NCBI RefSeq assembly: GCF_000718775.1
Contig: NZ_JOCB01000026.1
Span: 14,872-78,871, forward strand
Origin: Streptomyces sp. NRRL S-31
Lineage (GTDB): Bacteria; Actinomycetota; Actinomycetes; Streptomycetales; Streptomycetaceae
Direction: 5' to 3'
Length of the DNA stretch: 64,000 nt
Position numbers and translations under genes: made by a program
The notes under the pieces: model-generated
Database searches by the model: none
What the model saw: the letters and a program-made list of their open reading frames with translations, nothing else
Told to the model about the DNA's origin: nothing
Shown here: positions 44,391-53,031 of the stretch, piece after piece
How the letters are laid out: each line of letters opens with the position of its first letter
How positions within the stretch are numbered: position 1 is the first letter of the stretch

Positions 44391-45464
44391 TCAGCGGGAC
44401 CGGGTGCCGGCCGGCGGCTGGTCCCGTCCCGTGGACAGCCCGGGCAGCTCCCCCACGGTGACCGGCTCGAGACCGCGTTCGAGCAGGCCCTCGATGATCG
44501 AGGGCAGGGCCCGCACGGTCTGGCCGCGATCGCCGGCGCCCTCGTGCATCAGCACCACCGAGCCCGGCGCGGCGGCCTTCAGAACGGTCTCGGCGATGCG
44601 CTCCGGCCCCGGTCTGGCCCAGTCGCGGGAGTCCACGTCCCACAGCGCCAGGGTGCTCGGGTGCCCGTCGAGGGCGGCCAGCACCTCCGGGGTCAGCGCG
44701 CCGTACGGCGGCCGGAACCACAAGGGGGCCTCGCCGGTCACCCGGGCCACCGTCTCCGCCGTCCGGTCGATCTGCTCGCGCAGCTGATCCGGTGTCAGGT
44801 CCGGCAGGAAGGGGTGCGACCAGGAGTGGTTGCCGAGTTCATGGCCGGCCGAGGCGATCCGGCGGACCTCGTCGGGGAGCGCCGCGACATGGTGGCCGAC
44901 GCAGAAGAAGGTGGCCCGGACGCCGTAGCGGTCCAGGATCTCCAGGATCCGCCGGGTGTGCACCGGATCGGGGCCGTCGTCGAAGGTGAGCGCGATCCGC
45001 CGGGTGTCCCGGCGGCCGTGCTCGAAGCAGCGCCCGGCCGCCGTCAGCGCCTCCCGGATCGGCTCGCTGCGCCGTACGCCCTCGAAGTACTCGTCGGCGC
45101 GGCCGGTCAGGGTGCCTCCCTCGGCGGTCACCCGGGCCAGCTCGCCGGGTGAGCTGCGCGCCGTCTGAGCCAGCAGGCGGGCGGGGACGGAGCCGAACCG
45201 CGGCCGGGGCGGCAGCAGCCAGGGGTCGGCGCGGTAGACCTCCAGGCCGGCCGCCGTCATCGGCCCGTCGAGCAGGCCGTTGGTGCTCTCGAACACGGCG
45301 GCCAGCGGCTGTTCGCGGCCCAGCTCCTCCAGCCAGGCGATGAGTTCGGCGACGTGGGCGGCGCCCCAGTCGCTCGGCTCCACCACCCGGCGCCCCGCGC
45401 CGTCGAGGACCTCGACCCGGTAGCCGGTGTCCGTCCAGGCGATTCCCGCGTACCGCGTGCTCAT
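44391..45464 (-). CDS. polysaccharide deacetylase with IS110-transposase-like N-terminus
   Basis: 357 aa in two parts. Residues 1-110 (YAGIAWTDTGYRVEVLD, VFESTNGLLDGPMTAAGL, VYRADPW) resemble the RNase-H-like DEDD domain that begins IS110-family transposases. Residues 150-350 are a NodB/CE4 deacetylase: TFDDGPD, the metal-binding GNHSWSHP, RPPYGAL, LWDVDSRDW and VLMHEG. All CE4 catalytic motifs are intact; only the first acidic residue of the transposase domain seems kept. ATG 45464 overlaps the condensation-domain stop as ATGA. It may deacetylate a sugar or N-acetyl group of the product, or modify the wall for self-protection. Confidence 0.8.
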   Translation of the reverse strand: MSTRYAGIAWTDTGYRVEVLDGAGRRVVEPSDWGAAHVAELIAWLEELGREQPLAAVFESTNGLLDGPMTAAGLEVYRADPWLLPPRPRFGSVPARLLAQTARSSPGELARVTAEGGTLTGRADEYFEGVRRSEPIREALTAAGRCFEHGRRDTRRIALTFDDGPDPVHTRRILEILDRYGVRATFFCVGHHVAALPDEVRRIASAGHELGNHSWSHPFLPDLTPDQLREQIDRTAETVARVTGEAPLWFRPPYGALTPEVLAALDGHPSTLALWDVDSRDWARPGPERIAETVLKAAAPGSVVLMHEGAGDRGQTVRALPSIIEGLLERGLEPVTVGELPGLSTGRDQPPAGTRSR

Positions 45465-46837
45465 CGTTCCCCCCGGGCGCCCGCCTCGGCCACGACCAGC
45501 TGCTCGACCCCGCGCAGGAACCGCTCCATCCCCGCGCGGCCGAGGACCGCCGGGTCGGCGGTCATGCAGAGTTCCAGGGCGCCGGGCGCGGTCAGCACGT
45601 CCACCGCCACCGAGACGTTCGCCCGGGGCAGGAACTCCGTGGGCCAGCTGAGTTCGGTCCGGCCGAGCAGCTCGTGCGGCGCGGACCGCGGCCGCTCGAC
45701 GGTGTCGAACGGCCCGACGCCCGGGTCCCGGGTGTCGTTCCACCAGCACGAGTGGTCGGCCGCCTCGCCGCGCTCGACCAGCCGCGCCACCTCCCGGTCC
45801 AGCGCCCACTTGTCGTACCCCGCGTGGCGGAAGGCGCTGAACGACACGGAGCGCGTCCGCCGTACCGCGTCCTCGAAGTCCCGGTCCGCGTCGGTGAGGA
45901 GGAACACGGCCTCCTGCGCCATCGTGCTGACCGACTCTGCGGCGGCCGGCTGGAAGCGGTTGCTCACCACCACCTGGAAGAGCACGTCAGCGCTGCCGGA
46001 CATCCTGGCCAGCTGGTGGGAGGCGGCCCCGAGCAGTACGGCGGCGTCGCTCACCCCCAGCGCCGCGGCCACCCGCTCGGCGGCGACCGCCAGCGCGGGC
46101 GAGCGGAGCAGCGCGTTGGGGAAGAGCCGGCCCGGCTCGGTGGCCGCGAGCCGCGGTGCCTCGGGGTTCCGGAAGATCCGCCGGGGGCCGGCCGCCAGCC
46201 GCTCGCACCAGTAGCGGCGGGCCGCCTCGTCCCTGCGGCGGCCGAGCGGCGACGCCTGGACCTCGGCCGCCTGGAGGGGCTGGAGGGCGGGGCGGGCCCG
46301 CAGCAGCGCCTCGGCTGTCTGCCCCGCTTCGATCAGCTCCAGGTCGCGGAGCATCCGGCCCTCTCCCCAGAGGTCCATCGCGGTGTGCGACGCCGCCAGC
46401 ACCAGCCGGTGGACCAGGCCCTCGCACTCCACGAGGCCGACCCGGAACGGCCATTCCCGCGCGTGGTCGAAGGGGCATCCCGCCAGCTCCTCCAGCAGGG
46501 CCGCGCCGGCCGCCGGGGCCTCGGCCGCGGAGCACGTCCAAGCCCGCACCGGCAGCTCGCCGGAGCCGTCCACGACCTGTTCCAGACCGTCCTCGCCGTC
46601 CGGCAGGAGCCTGGTGCGCAGGCTGTCGTGCATGCGGAGCAGCTCCGTCAGGTCCGCGAGCACGCGGGCTGCGGGGCGGGGCGGGGTGAGGGGGAGGTCG
46701 AGCCGCAGGTTGTACCTGGGCGCGTCGTCACCGAGCCGCGTGACGACACCCCAGATGGCCCGCTGCCCCCAGGTTGCCGGGCCGGTCCCGGCCCGCGCGG
46801 AGTCCAGTCGGATGGTCCGCTCCTCGACCGTGGTCAT
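45461..46837 (-). CDS. free-standing NRPS condensation-type domain
   Basis: 458 aa covering a full condensation fold. An N-terminal ATWGQRAIW and the active-site motif reads SHTAMDLWG where condensation domains have HHxxxDG, so the second His and the Asp remain while the first His and the Gly are replaced. ATG 46837, and the stop is coupled to the deacetylase. It probably joins the acyl group on the stand-alone carrier protein at 49.8 kb to an amine or alcohol acceptor. Confidence 0.82.
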   Translation of the reverse strand: MTTVEERTIRLDSARAGTGPATWGQRAIWGVVTRLGDDAPRYNLRLDLPLTPPRPAARVLADLTELLRMHDSLRTRLLPDGEDGLEQVVDGSGELPVRAWTCSAAEAPAAGAALLEELAGCPFDHAREWPFRVGLVECEGLVHRLVLAASHTAMDLWGEGRMLRDLELIEAGQTAEALLRARPALQPLQAAEVQASPLGRRRDEAARRYWCERLAAGPRRIFRNPEAPRLAATEPGRLFPNALLRSPALAVAAERVAAALGVSDAAVLLGAASHQLARMSGSADVLFQVVVSNRFQPAAAESVSTMAQEAVFLLTDADRDFEDAVRRTRSVSFSAFRHAGYDKWALDREVARLVERGEAADHSCWWNDTRDPGVGPFDTVERPRSAPHELLGRTELSWPTEFLPRANVSVAVDVLTAPGALELCMTADPAVLGRAGMERFLRGVEQLVVAEAGARGER

Positions 46838-46902
46838 CGTGTTCCGAACTTCCCTTCGTTGCCTCGTGACGCCTGTGGAGAGCGGGGGCGCACCCGCCGC
46901 CA

Positions 46903-46960
46903 GGGCCTGTCGTCGAACTTCCGCCCTCCGGGCGGACTGCGGGAGTTTGACGACAGGGCC
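46903..46960. repeat. dispersed inverted-repeat element, copy 1
   Basis: Outer arms GGGCCTGTCGTC and GACGACAGGGCC, inner arms CCGCCC/GGGCGG, with the right end touching the TAG stop of the acyl-CoA dehydrogenase. The same arms recur at 56342-56406, so it is a REP- or MITE-like element. Read leftward it may also terminate or attenuate transcription before the condensation gene. Confidence 0.65.
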
Positions 46961-48099
46961 TAGTCAAGGCCCTGGGAGATGACCAGGCGCTGGATCTGGT
47001 TGGTGCCTTCCACGATCTGGAGGAGCTTGGCCTCGCGCATCCAGCGCTCCACCGGGTGGTCGGAGACGTAACCGGCACCGCCGAGCACCTGCACCGCGTC
47101 GGTGGTCACCTTCATCGCCATGTCGGTGGCGAACAGCTTCGCCTTCGCCGCCTCCAGTGAGTACGGACGGCCGGCGTCCTTCAGCCGGGCGGCGGCCAGG
47201 GTGAGCGCCCGGGCCGCGGCGATCTGCGTGGCCATGTCGGCCAGCAGGAAGCCGATCCCCTGGAAGGAGATGATCCGCTGGCCGAACTGGCGGCGTTCCC
47301 TCGCGTACCGCACGGCGTAGTCGGCGGCGGCCTGGGCGATGCCGACCGCGCAGGCCGCGATGCCCAGCCGCCCGCAGTCCAGCGCGCCCATCGCGATCAG
47401 GAAGCCCTTGCCCTCCCGGCCGATCAGCCGACCGGCCGGTACCCGGACGTCCTCGAAACCGACCTGGGCGGTGGGGTTGGACCAGACGCCCAGCTTGTGC
47501 TCCGGCTCGTGCACCACCATGCCGGGCGTGCCGGCGGGGACCACCAGGCAGGACAGCCCGCGGGCGCCCGGACCGCCGGTGCGGCTGAAGACGTTGTAGA
47601 AGTCGGCGTGCCCGGCGTGGGTGACCCAGGACTTGGTGCCCGTGACGCGGTAGCCGTCGTCCTCCCGCACCGCCCGGGTGGTGAGCGAGGCCGCGTCCGA
47701 ACCGGCCTCCGCCTCGGACAGGCAGTAGGCGCCCAGCAGTTCCCCGCTCAGCATGGCGGGCAGCAGTTCCTCGCGCTGGGCCCGGGTGCCGTACGTGGCG
47801 GTGCCGAAGGTGGCGAGGTTGTGCACGTTGACCGCCTCGGCCACCCCGAACCAGTGGTAGGCGATCTCCTCCAGCGCCTGGAGGTAGACCTCGTACGGCT
47901 GTCCGCCGCCGCCGTACTCCTCGGGGTAGGGCAGGCTGAGCAGCCCGGCCTTGCCGAGGGTCCGCACGATCTCCCGGGGGAACGCGTGGGACGCCTCGAA
48001 CTCGGCGACCCGGGGCGCGAGTTCGCCGGCCGCTATCTCGCGGACCAGGCCGAGCAGGTCGGCCGCCTCCTCGGTGGGCAGGATGCGCTGGACCTTCAA
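46960..48099 (-). CDS. acyl-CoA dehydrogenase family protein
   Basis: 379 aa, normal length for the family. FAD/substrate segments AYCLSEAEAGSDAASLTT and KSWVTHAG, and the catalytic Glu in VEGTNQIQRLV, are all present. The start is TTG 48099, with AAAGG 6 nt upstream and no nearby ATG/GTG. With an AMP ligase and a carrier protein in the same operon it may desaturate a carrier-bound acyl or aminoacyl group, as in pyrrole-carboxylate pathways, but the substrate is not known. Confidence 0.9.
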   Translation of the reverse strand: MKVQRILPTEEAADLLGLVREIAAGELAPRVAEFEASHAFPREIVRTLGKAGLLSLPYPEEYGGGGQPYEVYLQALEEIAYHWFGVAEAVNVHNLATFGTATYGTRAQREELLPAMLSGELLGAYCLSEAEAGSDAASLTTRAVREDDGYRVTGTKSWVTHAGHADFYNVFSRTGGPGARGLSCLVVPAGTPGMVVHEPEHKLGVWSNPTAQVGFEDVRVPAGRLIGREGKGFLIAMGALDCGRLGIAACAVGIAQAAADYAVRYARERRQFGQRIISFQGIGFLLADMATQIAAARALTLAAARLKDAGRPYSLEAAKAKLFATDMAMKVTTDAVQVLGGAGYVSDHPVERWMREAKLLQIVEGTNQIQRLVISQGLD

Positions 48100-48181
48100 C
48101 GGACGACCTTTCGTGTATGTCGGGTGTGGTGGGCGGGAGCGGGCGTGCCGCGGCCGCGTGTCCGCCGGGTCCGGCCGGCGG

Positions 48182-48931
48182 TCAGTGACGGGCCCAGCCG
48201 GTGGTCTCCGGCCAGTGCCGGCCGACCCGGCGGACGGCGTAGTCCCAGTAGGAACGGACGGAGAGGTCGGCGTAGATGAAGTCCTGTTTGGCGGCCACGT
48301 CCTCGTCGGTGGACCAGGCGTAGGGCACGCCGGTGCCCTCGGCGGTCAGCTGGAGGCGGCAGGCCCGTTCCAGCACCTGGGCGAAGACGGAGGCGTGCCG
48401 CACGCTCTTGCCGACGATCACTCCGCCGTGGTTGCGCAGCAGGACGGCCGGGTGCTCGCCGAGGTCCTTGGCGATGTGCTCGCCCGTCCCGATGTCCAGG
48501 ACGGTGTTGCTGGTCTCGGTGAACAGGCCGACGCGGTCGCGGAAGTAGGCGCCGTCGTGCGAGACCGGGCGCATCGGCAGGTCGGTGGCGCCGAACAGCA
48601 GGGTGTACGGCGCGTGGCTGTGGACGATGCCGTTGACGTCCGGGCGGGCCCGGTAGACGGCCTGGTGCAGCGGCAGTTCCGGCGGCGCCAGCGGGGGCGC
48701 GGGCAGCGTGTGGTCCACCGGGCAGCGCACCACGTCCGCCGGGGTGGCCTCGTCGAAGCCGACCAGCGCGCCCTTGATGAAGAACTCGTCGCGGCCGGGT
48801 ATGCGGGCGGAGATCTGGCCCTGGTTGAAGTCGTCGTGTCCGTCGAGGGAGAGCATCCGGGCGCCGGTCGCCACCTGGACGACGAGCCGGCGTTCGGCCG
48901 GGTTCAGCGGCTGCGGTTCATCGGTGGTCAT
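48182..48931 (-). CDS. class II aldolase/adducin family protein
   Basis: 249 aa. The zinc-binding IVHSHAPYT and LLRNHGGVIVG histidines match the fuculose-phosphate aldolase/ribulose-phosphate epimerase family. Members cleave or form C-C bonds next to a hydroxyl, or act on small carboxylates. It sits between the acyl-CoA dehydrogenase and the DapB-like gene in the second biosynthetic operon, so it may build a carbon skeleton that the DapB-like enzyme reduces. Confidence 0.87.
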   Translation of the reverse strand: MTTDEPQPLNPAERRLVVQVATGARMLSLDGHDDFNQGQISARIPGRDEFFIKGALVGFDEATPADVVRCPVDHTLPAPPLAPPELPLHQAVYRARPDVNGIVHSHAPYTLLFGATDLPMRPVSHDGAYFRDRVGLFTETSNTVLDIGTGEHIAKDLGEHPAVLLRNHGGVIVGKSVRHASVFAQVLERACRLQLTAEGTGVPYAWSTDEDVAAKQDFIYADLSVRSYWDYAVRRVGRHWPETTGWARH

Positions 48932-48963
48932 GGGGTGCTGTGCTCCTGGGGGTTTCGTTTGGG

Positions 48964-49839
48964 TCAGGTCGGATCAGGCCGCGGCGTCCGGTGCGGCGCA
49001 TCGCAAGGCGGAGGATCATCCGCGTACTGGGCGTACTCGGGTGGTCCGACAACGCGGCGTGGGGGTCCCCCGGCCGGAGGCTGGGGGAGTGCCGTGCCGG
49101 GCGTCGCGGACCCGGGCTGATCCAAACGAAACCCCCTGGCTGTCAGGTCGTCGTAGACGGTCCGCATGGTGGCCAGGCCGGGGGGCGCGGCGTGGGCCCA
49201 GTCGGCCGCGGCCAGCGCGCCCAGGGCCGGCACCGTCCAGCTGCCGACGTGGTGCCGTACGTGCAACGACTCGCCGTCCCAGGTGTGGGTCAGCTCGTGT
49301 TCGCTGACGGGGAGTCCGGCCCGCTCGTCGGCGATGTCGGCCACCGGCCGGCCGCTCGCCCGGGCCCAGGTGTCCGCCAGTGCCAGCGCGGTGGCGCTCG
49401 GCCGGTGGGCCTTGCCCGGCGGGTGCCGTTCCCGGACGGTGGTGGTCGCGCCGAACCGGCCGGTGGTGAGGGACGCGGTGAACTCGGCGATGCGCACCTG
49501 GAGGTAGTGGGCGAAGGAGAGGTTGGTGGCCCGGACCACCGGCACCACCTCGGCCAGCCCCTCCAGTGCCTTCCACTGGGTGTCCGTCAGGTTGGAGACG
49601 CAGGCGACGAGCGGTACCCGGTGCGTGGCGCAGTAGTCGAGGACGTCGCCGTGCGCCTCGGGCGCGCTGGCGTCGACCAGTACGTCGGGTACCGCCTCGA
49701 CGGACCAGCCGGCGCCGCGGGAGGCGGTGAGACTGACCCGGGTGCCGCCGGCCCGGCAGACCGACCGCAGGGCCGAGCCGAGCCGCCCGAGGCCGACGAT
49801 CCCGATCGCGGGGCCGGCGCCCGGAGGCGCCTCAGGCAT
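48964..49839 (-). CDS. DapB-like (dihydrodipicolinate reductase superfamily) oxidoreductase
   Basis: 291 aa. N-terminal Rossmann IGIVGLGRLGSAL, and near the middle ERHPPGKAHRPSATALA, which aligns with the DapB signature E-x-H-H-x-x-K-x-D-x-PSGTA: the first His, the Lys and the PS-TA are kept; the second His and Asp are changed. That suggests the same hydride transfer to a C=N or C=C on a different substrate, not lysine biosynthesis. The start, ATG 49839, overlaps the carrier protein's 3' end by 8 bp. Confidence 0.82.
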   Translation of the reverse strand: MPEAPPGAGPAIGIVGLGRLGSALRSVCRAGGTRVSLTASRGAGWSVEAVPDVLVDASAPEAHGDVLDYCATHRVPLVACVSNLTDTQWKALEGLAEVVPVVRATNLSFAHYLQVRIAEFTASLTTGRFGATTTVRERHPPGKAHRPSATALALADTWARASGRPVADIADERAGLPVSEHELTHTWDGESLHVRHHVGSWTVPALGALAAADWAHAAPPGLATMRTVYDDLTARGFRLDQPGSATPGTALPQPPAGGPPRRVVGPPEYAQYADDPPPCDAPHRTPRPDPT

Positions 49840-50095
49840 CGGCGCCCACACCGCTGGCGAGCACCAGTGCGGTGACGGAGTCGATGGTCTCGTAGTGCTC
49901 GATGGCGGCTTCCGGGTCCAGGTAGACACCGACCTCGTTCTCGATGCTGTCGATCAGGCGCATGTAGGAGAGCGAGGAGTAGCCGACGTCCCGCAGCGAG
50001 TAGTCGGCGGCGGCGAGGTCGGCGGCGGTGACGCTGCCGTCCCCCGCCGCGATGGCGAGGTCGAGGATCTTGGTGCGGAGCGCGCTGCTGTCCAT
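49832..50095 (-). CDS. stand-alone acyl/peptidyl carrier protein
   Basis: 87-aa four-helix carrier protein. The phosphopantetheine site reads GYSSLSY with Ser41 as the probable attachment point; most carriers have DSL, here the Asp is Ser40. The helix II acidic face and IENEVGVYLDPE after it are normal. It lies 27 bp after the AMP ligase gene, whose enzyme should load it. Confidence 0.86.
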   Translation of the reverse strand: MDSSALRTKILDLAIAAGDGSVTAADLAAADYSLRDVGYSSLSYMRLIDSIENEVGVYLDPEAAIEHYETIDSVTALVLASGVGADA

Positions 50096-50122
50096 GGGGG
50101 TTCCTGTGGGTCGAAGGGAGGT

Positions 50123-51565
50123 TCAGTTGCCGTGCGGCGTGTCGAGCAGGCGTCGCAGTCGTTCGACGGACGGCTTGCCGATCGAGTTCGCCGGTATCCG
50201 GTCCACCAGACGGAGGATTCCGGGCACCTTGTACGACGGGAGGGTCGCCGCGCAGTGGGTGCGCAGGGACTGCGCGGTCGCGCCCGTCTCGACGGCGACG
50301 ACGGCGGCCAGGGTCGGTTCGCCGTGCTGGTTCTCGGCCTCGAAGGCGACCGCGTCCAGCACTCCCGGGGCCCCGCGCAGGACGTCGGCGACCTCGATGG
50401 GGTCGATCTTGCGCCCGCCCACGTTGACCATCCGGCTCGTGCGCCCGGTCAGGTGGAGCGTGCCGTCGGTCAGGTGTCCCTGGTCGCCGGTGCGGTAGTA
50501 GCCCTCGTCGTCGACGCGCCGCTCGAAGACGCCGGGGGCGTTGAGGTAGCGCGAGCCCATCGACTCGCTCCTGACCCGGATGCCGTGTTCCCCCGCGAGC
50601 AGGCGCACACCGGGCAGCGGGGCGCCCAGCCCGCTGCCGGTCCCGTCGGGGGCATACGTCAGCGGCCCGGTCTCGGCGACGCCGTAGTAGTTGTGGATCG
50701 GCACACCGGTGAGCCGGGTGAACTCCTCACGCACCGTCTCGCGCAAGGGGGCGCCGGAGGAGATCGCGGTGCGGACGGTGGCGAAGCCCTCCTCCGGGGA
50801 GCGCCGCACGATCGACTCGTACAGCGCCGGGAACGCCACCAGCCGGGTGGCGGCGGTGGTCTCCAGGAGCCGGACGACCCGGGTGGCGGTGGGCAGCCCG
50901 TGCGACAGGTGCAGTGAGGCGCCGGTCAGGAAGGCCGCCAGCAGCGAGGTGTTGAAGGCCAGACCGTTGGAGAGCGCGGCGAAGCAGGCGATCCGGTCAT
51001 CGGCCGACAGTCCGGTGCCCTTGGCCCAGTTGGCGGCCGCCGCGGACACGGCCGCGCCGGAGAACTCGATGCAGTTGGGCCGGCCGGTGGACCCGGAGGT
51101 GAAACGGCACACCTCGGTGTCGGCGAGCAGCTCCGGCCGGGGGGTGTCGTACCGGCGGACCCGGCTGACCACGAGGTAGCCGAACTCGCCGTCGTCGTCG
51201 AGCATCTCGTCCACCACGGAGCGGACGTCGGCGCTCGGGGCGTGGATCAGCAGGTCCAGCCCGCAGTCCTCGGCGATCCGGGAGAGTTCGAACGGGCCGA
51301 AGGCGGAGTCGGCCAGGAACGGCACCGCGCCGGCGTACAGCGTGGCGAGGTAAGCGACCACGTACTCGACGGAGTTGGTGGCGTACAGGCCCACCCGCAG
51401 CCGCTCGTCCCGCGCGTGGTACCGGGCGAGCCGGTCCGCGGCGGTCCGGGCCCGGTCGGCGAGTTCGGCGTAACCGAGCGAACCGTCGGCGTCGGTGACC
51501 GCGACGCGGTCGCCGTGGCGGGCGAGGGCTTCGGTGAGGACAGCGGGAAGGACGGCGTCGGACAT
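50123..51565 (-). CDS. AMP-dependent acyl/amino-acid ligase
   Basis: 480-aa ANL-superfamily enzyme. P-loop FTSGSTGRPN, NYYGVAETGP, YYRTGDQGH, GRTSRMVNVGGRK, and the catalytic Lys in NSIGKPS are present. It lacks the NRPS-type A5 NxYGPTE, so it is closer to acyl-CoA/acyl-ACP ligases. ATG 51565, 5 bp after the SagB-like stop. It presumably activates an aryl or small carboxylic acid onto the adjacent carrier protein. Confidence 0.88.
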   Translation of the reverse strand: MSDAVLPAVLTEALARHGDRVAVTDADGSLGYAELADRARTAADRLARYHARDERLRVGLYATNSVEYVVAYLATLYAGAVPFLADSAFGPFELSRIAEDCGLDLLIHAPSADVRSVVDEMLDDDGEFGYLVVSRVRRYDTPRPELLADTEVCRFTSGSTGRPNCIEFSGAAVSAAAANWAKGTGLSADDRIACFAALSNGLAFNTSLLAAFLTGASLHLSHGLPTATRVVRLLETTAATRLVAFPALYESIVRRSPEEGFATVRTAISSGAPLRETVREEFTRLTGVPIHNYYGVAETGPLTYAPDGTGSGLGAPLPGVRLLAGEHGIRVRSESMGSRYLNAPGVFERRVDDEGYYRTGDQGHLTDGTLHLTGRTSRMVNVGGRKIDPIEVADVLRGAPGVLDAVAFEAENQHGEPTLAAVVAVETGATAQSLRTHCAATLPSYKVPGILRLVDRIPANSIGKPSVERLRRLLDTPHGN

Positions 51566-51570
51566 CGGGC

Positions 51571-53031
51571 TCACCGCTCGTTCTGGGCGTGCGCCATGGC
51601 AAGCCGGTCGAGTTTGATGCCCGAGTCGTCCGGGCGGCCGAGCAGCAGGGCGTACAGGGTCTCGTCGTCCTTCGGCAGTCCCGCCAGCGTGCGCCACAGC
51701 GGCGAGTCGAAGCCGCCGATGGCGGTCACCCCGATCCCGGCGCGGTTCGCGCCCAGGTAGAGCAGTTGCCCCAGGGCACCGCAGCGGAAGGCTAGTTCGC
51801 GCAGGTTCTCGGCACCGGCGGCCGGGTCCGCTCCGGCGAGCGCGGTACGCGGCACGTGCAGCAGCAGGATGGCGGCGGCCCCGGCCAGGGCGCGCTGCTG
51901 CATGCAGGCGCGGGCCACCTCGTCGGTGGACGGCAGGCGTCCCGGCTGCCGCTCGCCGGTGCCCAGCCGGTACACCGCGTCCCGCGCGGGTTCCGTCGTC
52001 GACCGCAGCACCAGGGTCGCGGACAGCGGCGAGGCGTCGGGGAGGTCGGTGGCCAGCGGCGTCGACAGGGCGGAGACCGCCTGCCAGACGGCGGCGGCGG
52101 GGACGGGCTCACCCGTGAACGCCTTGCTGGAGGAGCGGGTCGCGATCAGCTCCGGCCATCCGGACGGGTCGCCCAGACCGCCCTGTCCGCCGGGCGGCGG
52201 GCCGGTGTGGACGTGGGCGAGCGGGGCGGGCAGGGCCCGCGGGGCCGGGGAGCCGGAGTGCTCGGTCCAGCCGGCGAGGGAGTCCCAGCAGGTGCTCTCC
52301 AGCCACGACCGCCAGACGGGGCCGCGTCCTTCCCGGTCGGTGTCGTCGTGCACCGACCAGCGGTTCCAGGACTCGCCGGCCGGGCCGGCCGGCACCCGGA
52401 TCGCGGAGTGAATCTCCCGGAAGTTCTCCCCCGCTTCCAGCAATTCGGAAAGTGATTCCCTGGGGAATCGCAGCCGCAGCGCCCCCGTGGCGCCACGGCC
52501 GACCGCCGCCAGTATGAGATTTCCGGCTACGTGCCCGGCATCGAGCTGGGTGTAAAGATATCCACGGTCACCGTATTTGCGCATGGAAAGCCAGGGGCGC
52601 GTGAGAGTGACCACCAGGGCGCCGCCGTTTTCCGGGACGGCCAGTGCGGCGGCGTCCAGCGCGGCGGCGACGCGGGCCCCGGCCGCCAGGCGGGCGCAGC
52701 TGCGGCGGTCGGCGTCGATCCGGAAGGCGGCCGGCTCGCCGTCCTCCATGACGAGGACGGCGAACTCGTAGGGGTACACGGCCCCGGCCGACGGCACCGC
52801 CCGCGCCCGGTACGAGCCGTGGGAGCGGCCGGCGCGGCTGGTCAGCGCGCCTTCCTCCAGCAGGGACAGGGCCAGGCGCAGACCGGGCGCGACGACGGGC
52901 CCGGCGGGCGGTTCGGGGGACGCCGCCGGCAGGGCCACCCGCGCCCACAGGTCGGCGGTGCGGCCCGAGGGTTCACGTCCGGGCGCGCAGGGGTCTGAGA
53001 CGACTTGATGAGTGGCGATGTTTCCTTGCAC
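51571..53031 (-). CDS. SagB-type FMN oxidoreductase
   Basis: 486 aa with two nitroreductase-like halves. The first has RAVPSAGAVYPYEFAVLV, the FMN-binding motif of SagB/McbC-type dehydrogenases; the second has the LGQLLYLGANRAGIGVTAIGGF helix. SagB proteins oxidise azolines to azoles in RiPP pathways, but no YcaO is present here, so it may oxidise an NRPS-like intermediate instead. The only reasonable start is GTG 53031, with AGGAGG 12 nt upstream, rather long. First gene of the second biosynthetic operon, just downstream of an AT-rich control region. Confidence 0.85.
   Translation of the reverse strand: MQGNIATHQVVSDPCAPGREPSGRTADLWARVALPAASPEPPAGPVVAPGLRLALSLLEEGALTSRAGRSHGSYRARAVPSAGAVYPYEFAVLVMEDGEPAAFRIDADRRSCARLAAGARVAAALDAAALAVPENGGALVVTLTRPWLSMRKYGDRGYLYTQLDAGHVAGNLILAAVGRGATGALRLRFPRESLSELLEAGENFREIHSAIRVPAGPAGESWNRWSVHDDTDREGRGPVWRSWLESTCWDSLAGWTEHSGSPAPRALPAPLAHVHTGPPPGGQGGLGDPSGWPELIATRSSSKAFTGEPVPAAAVWQAVSALSTPLATDLPDASPLSATLVLRSTTEPARDAVYRLGTGERQPGRLPSTDEVARACMQQRALAGAAAILLLHVPRTALAGADPAAGAENLRELAFRCGALGQLLYLGANRAGIGVTAIGGFDSPLWRTLAGLPKDDETLYALLLGRPDDSGIKLDRLAMAHAQNER

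Noticed and set aside
51571..53031. RiPP azole cluster because of the SagB-like gene
   Set aside because: No YcaO cyclodehydratase or precursor peptide seen nearby.
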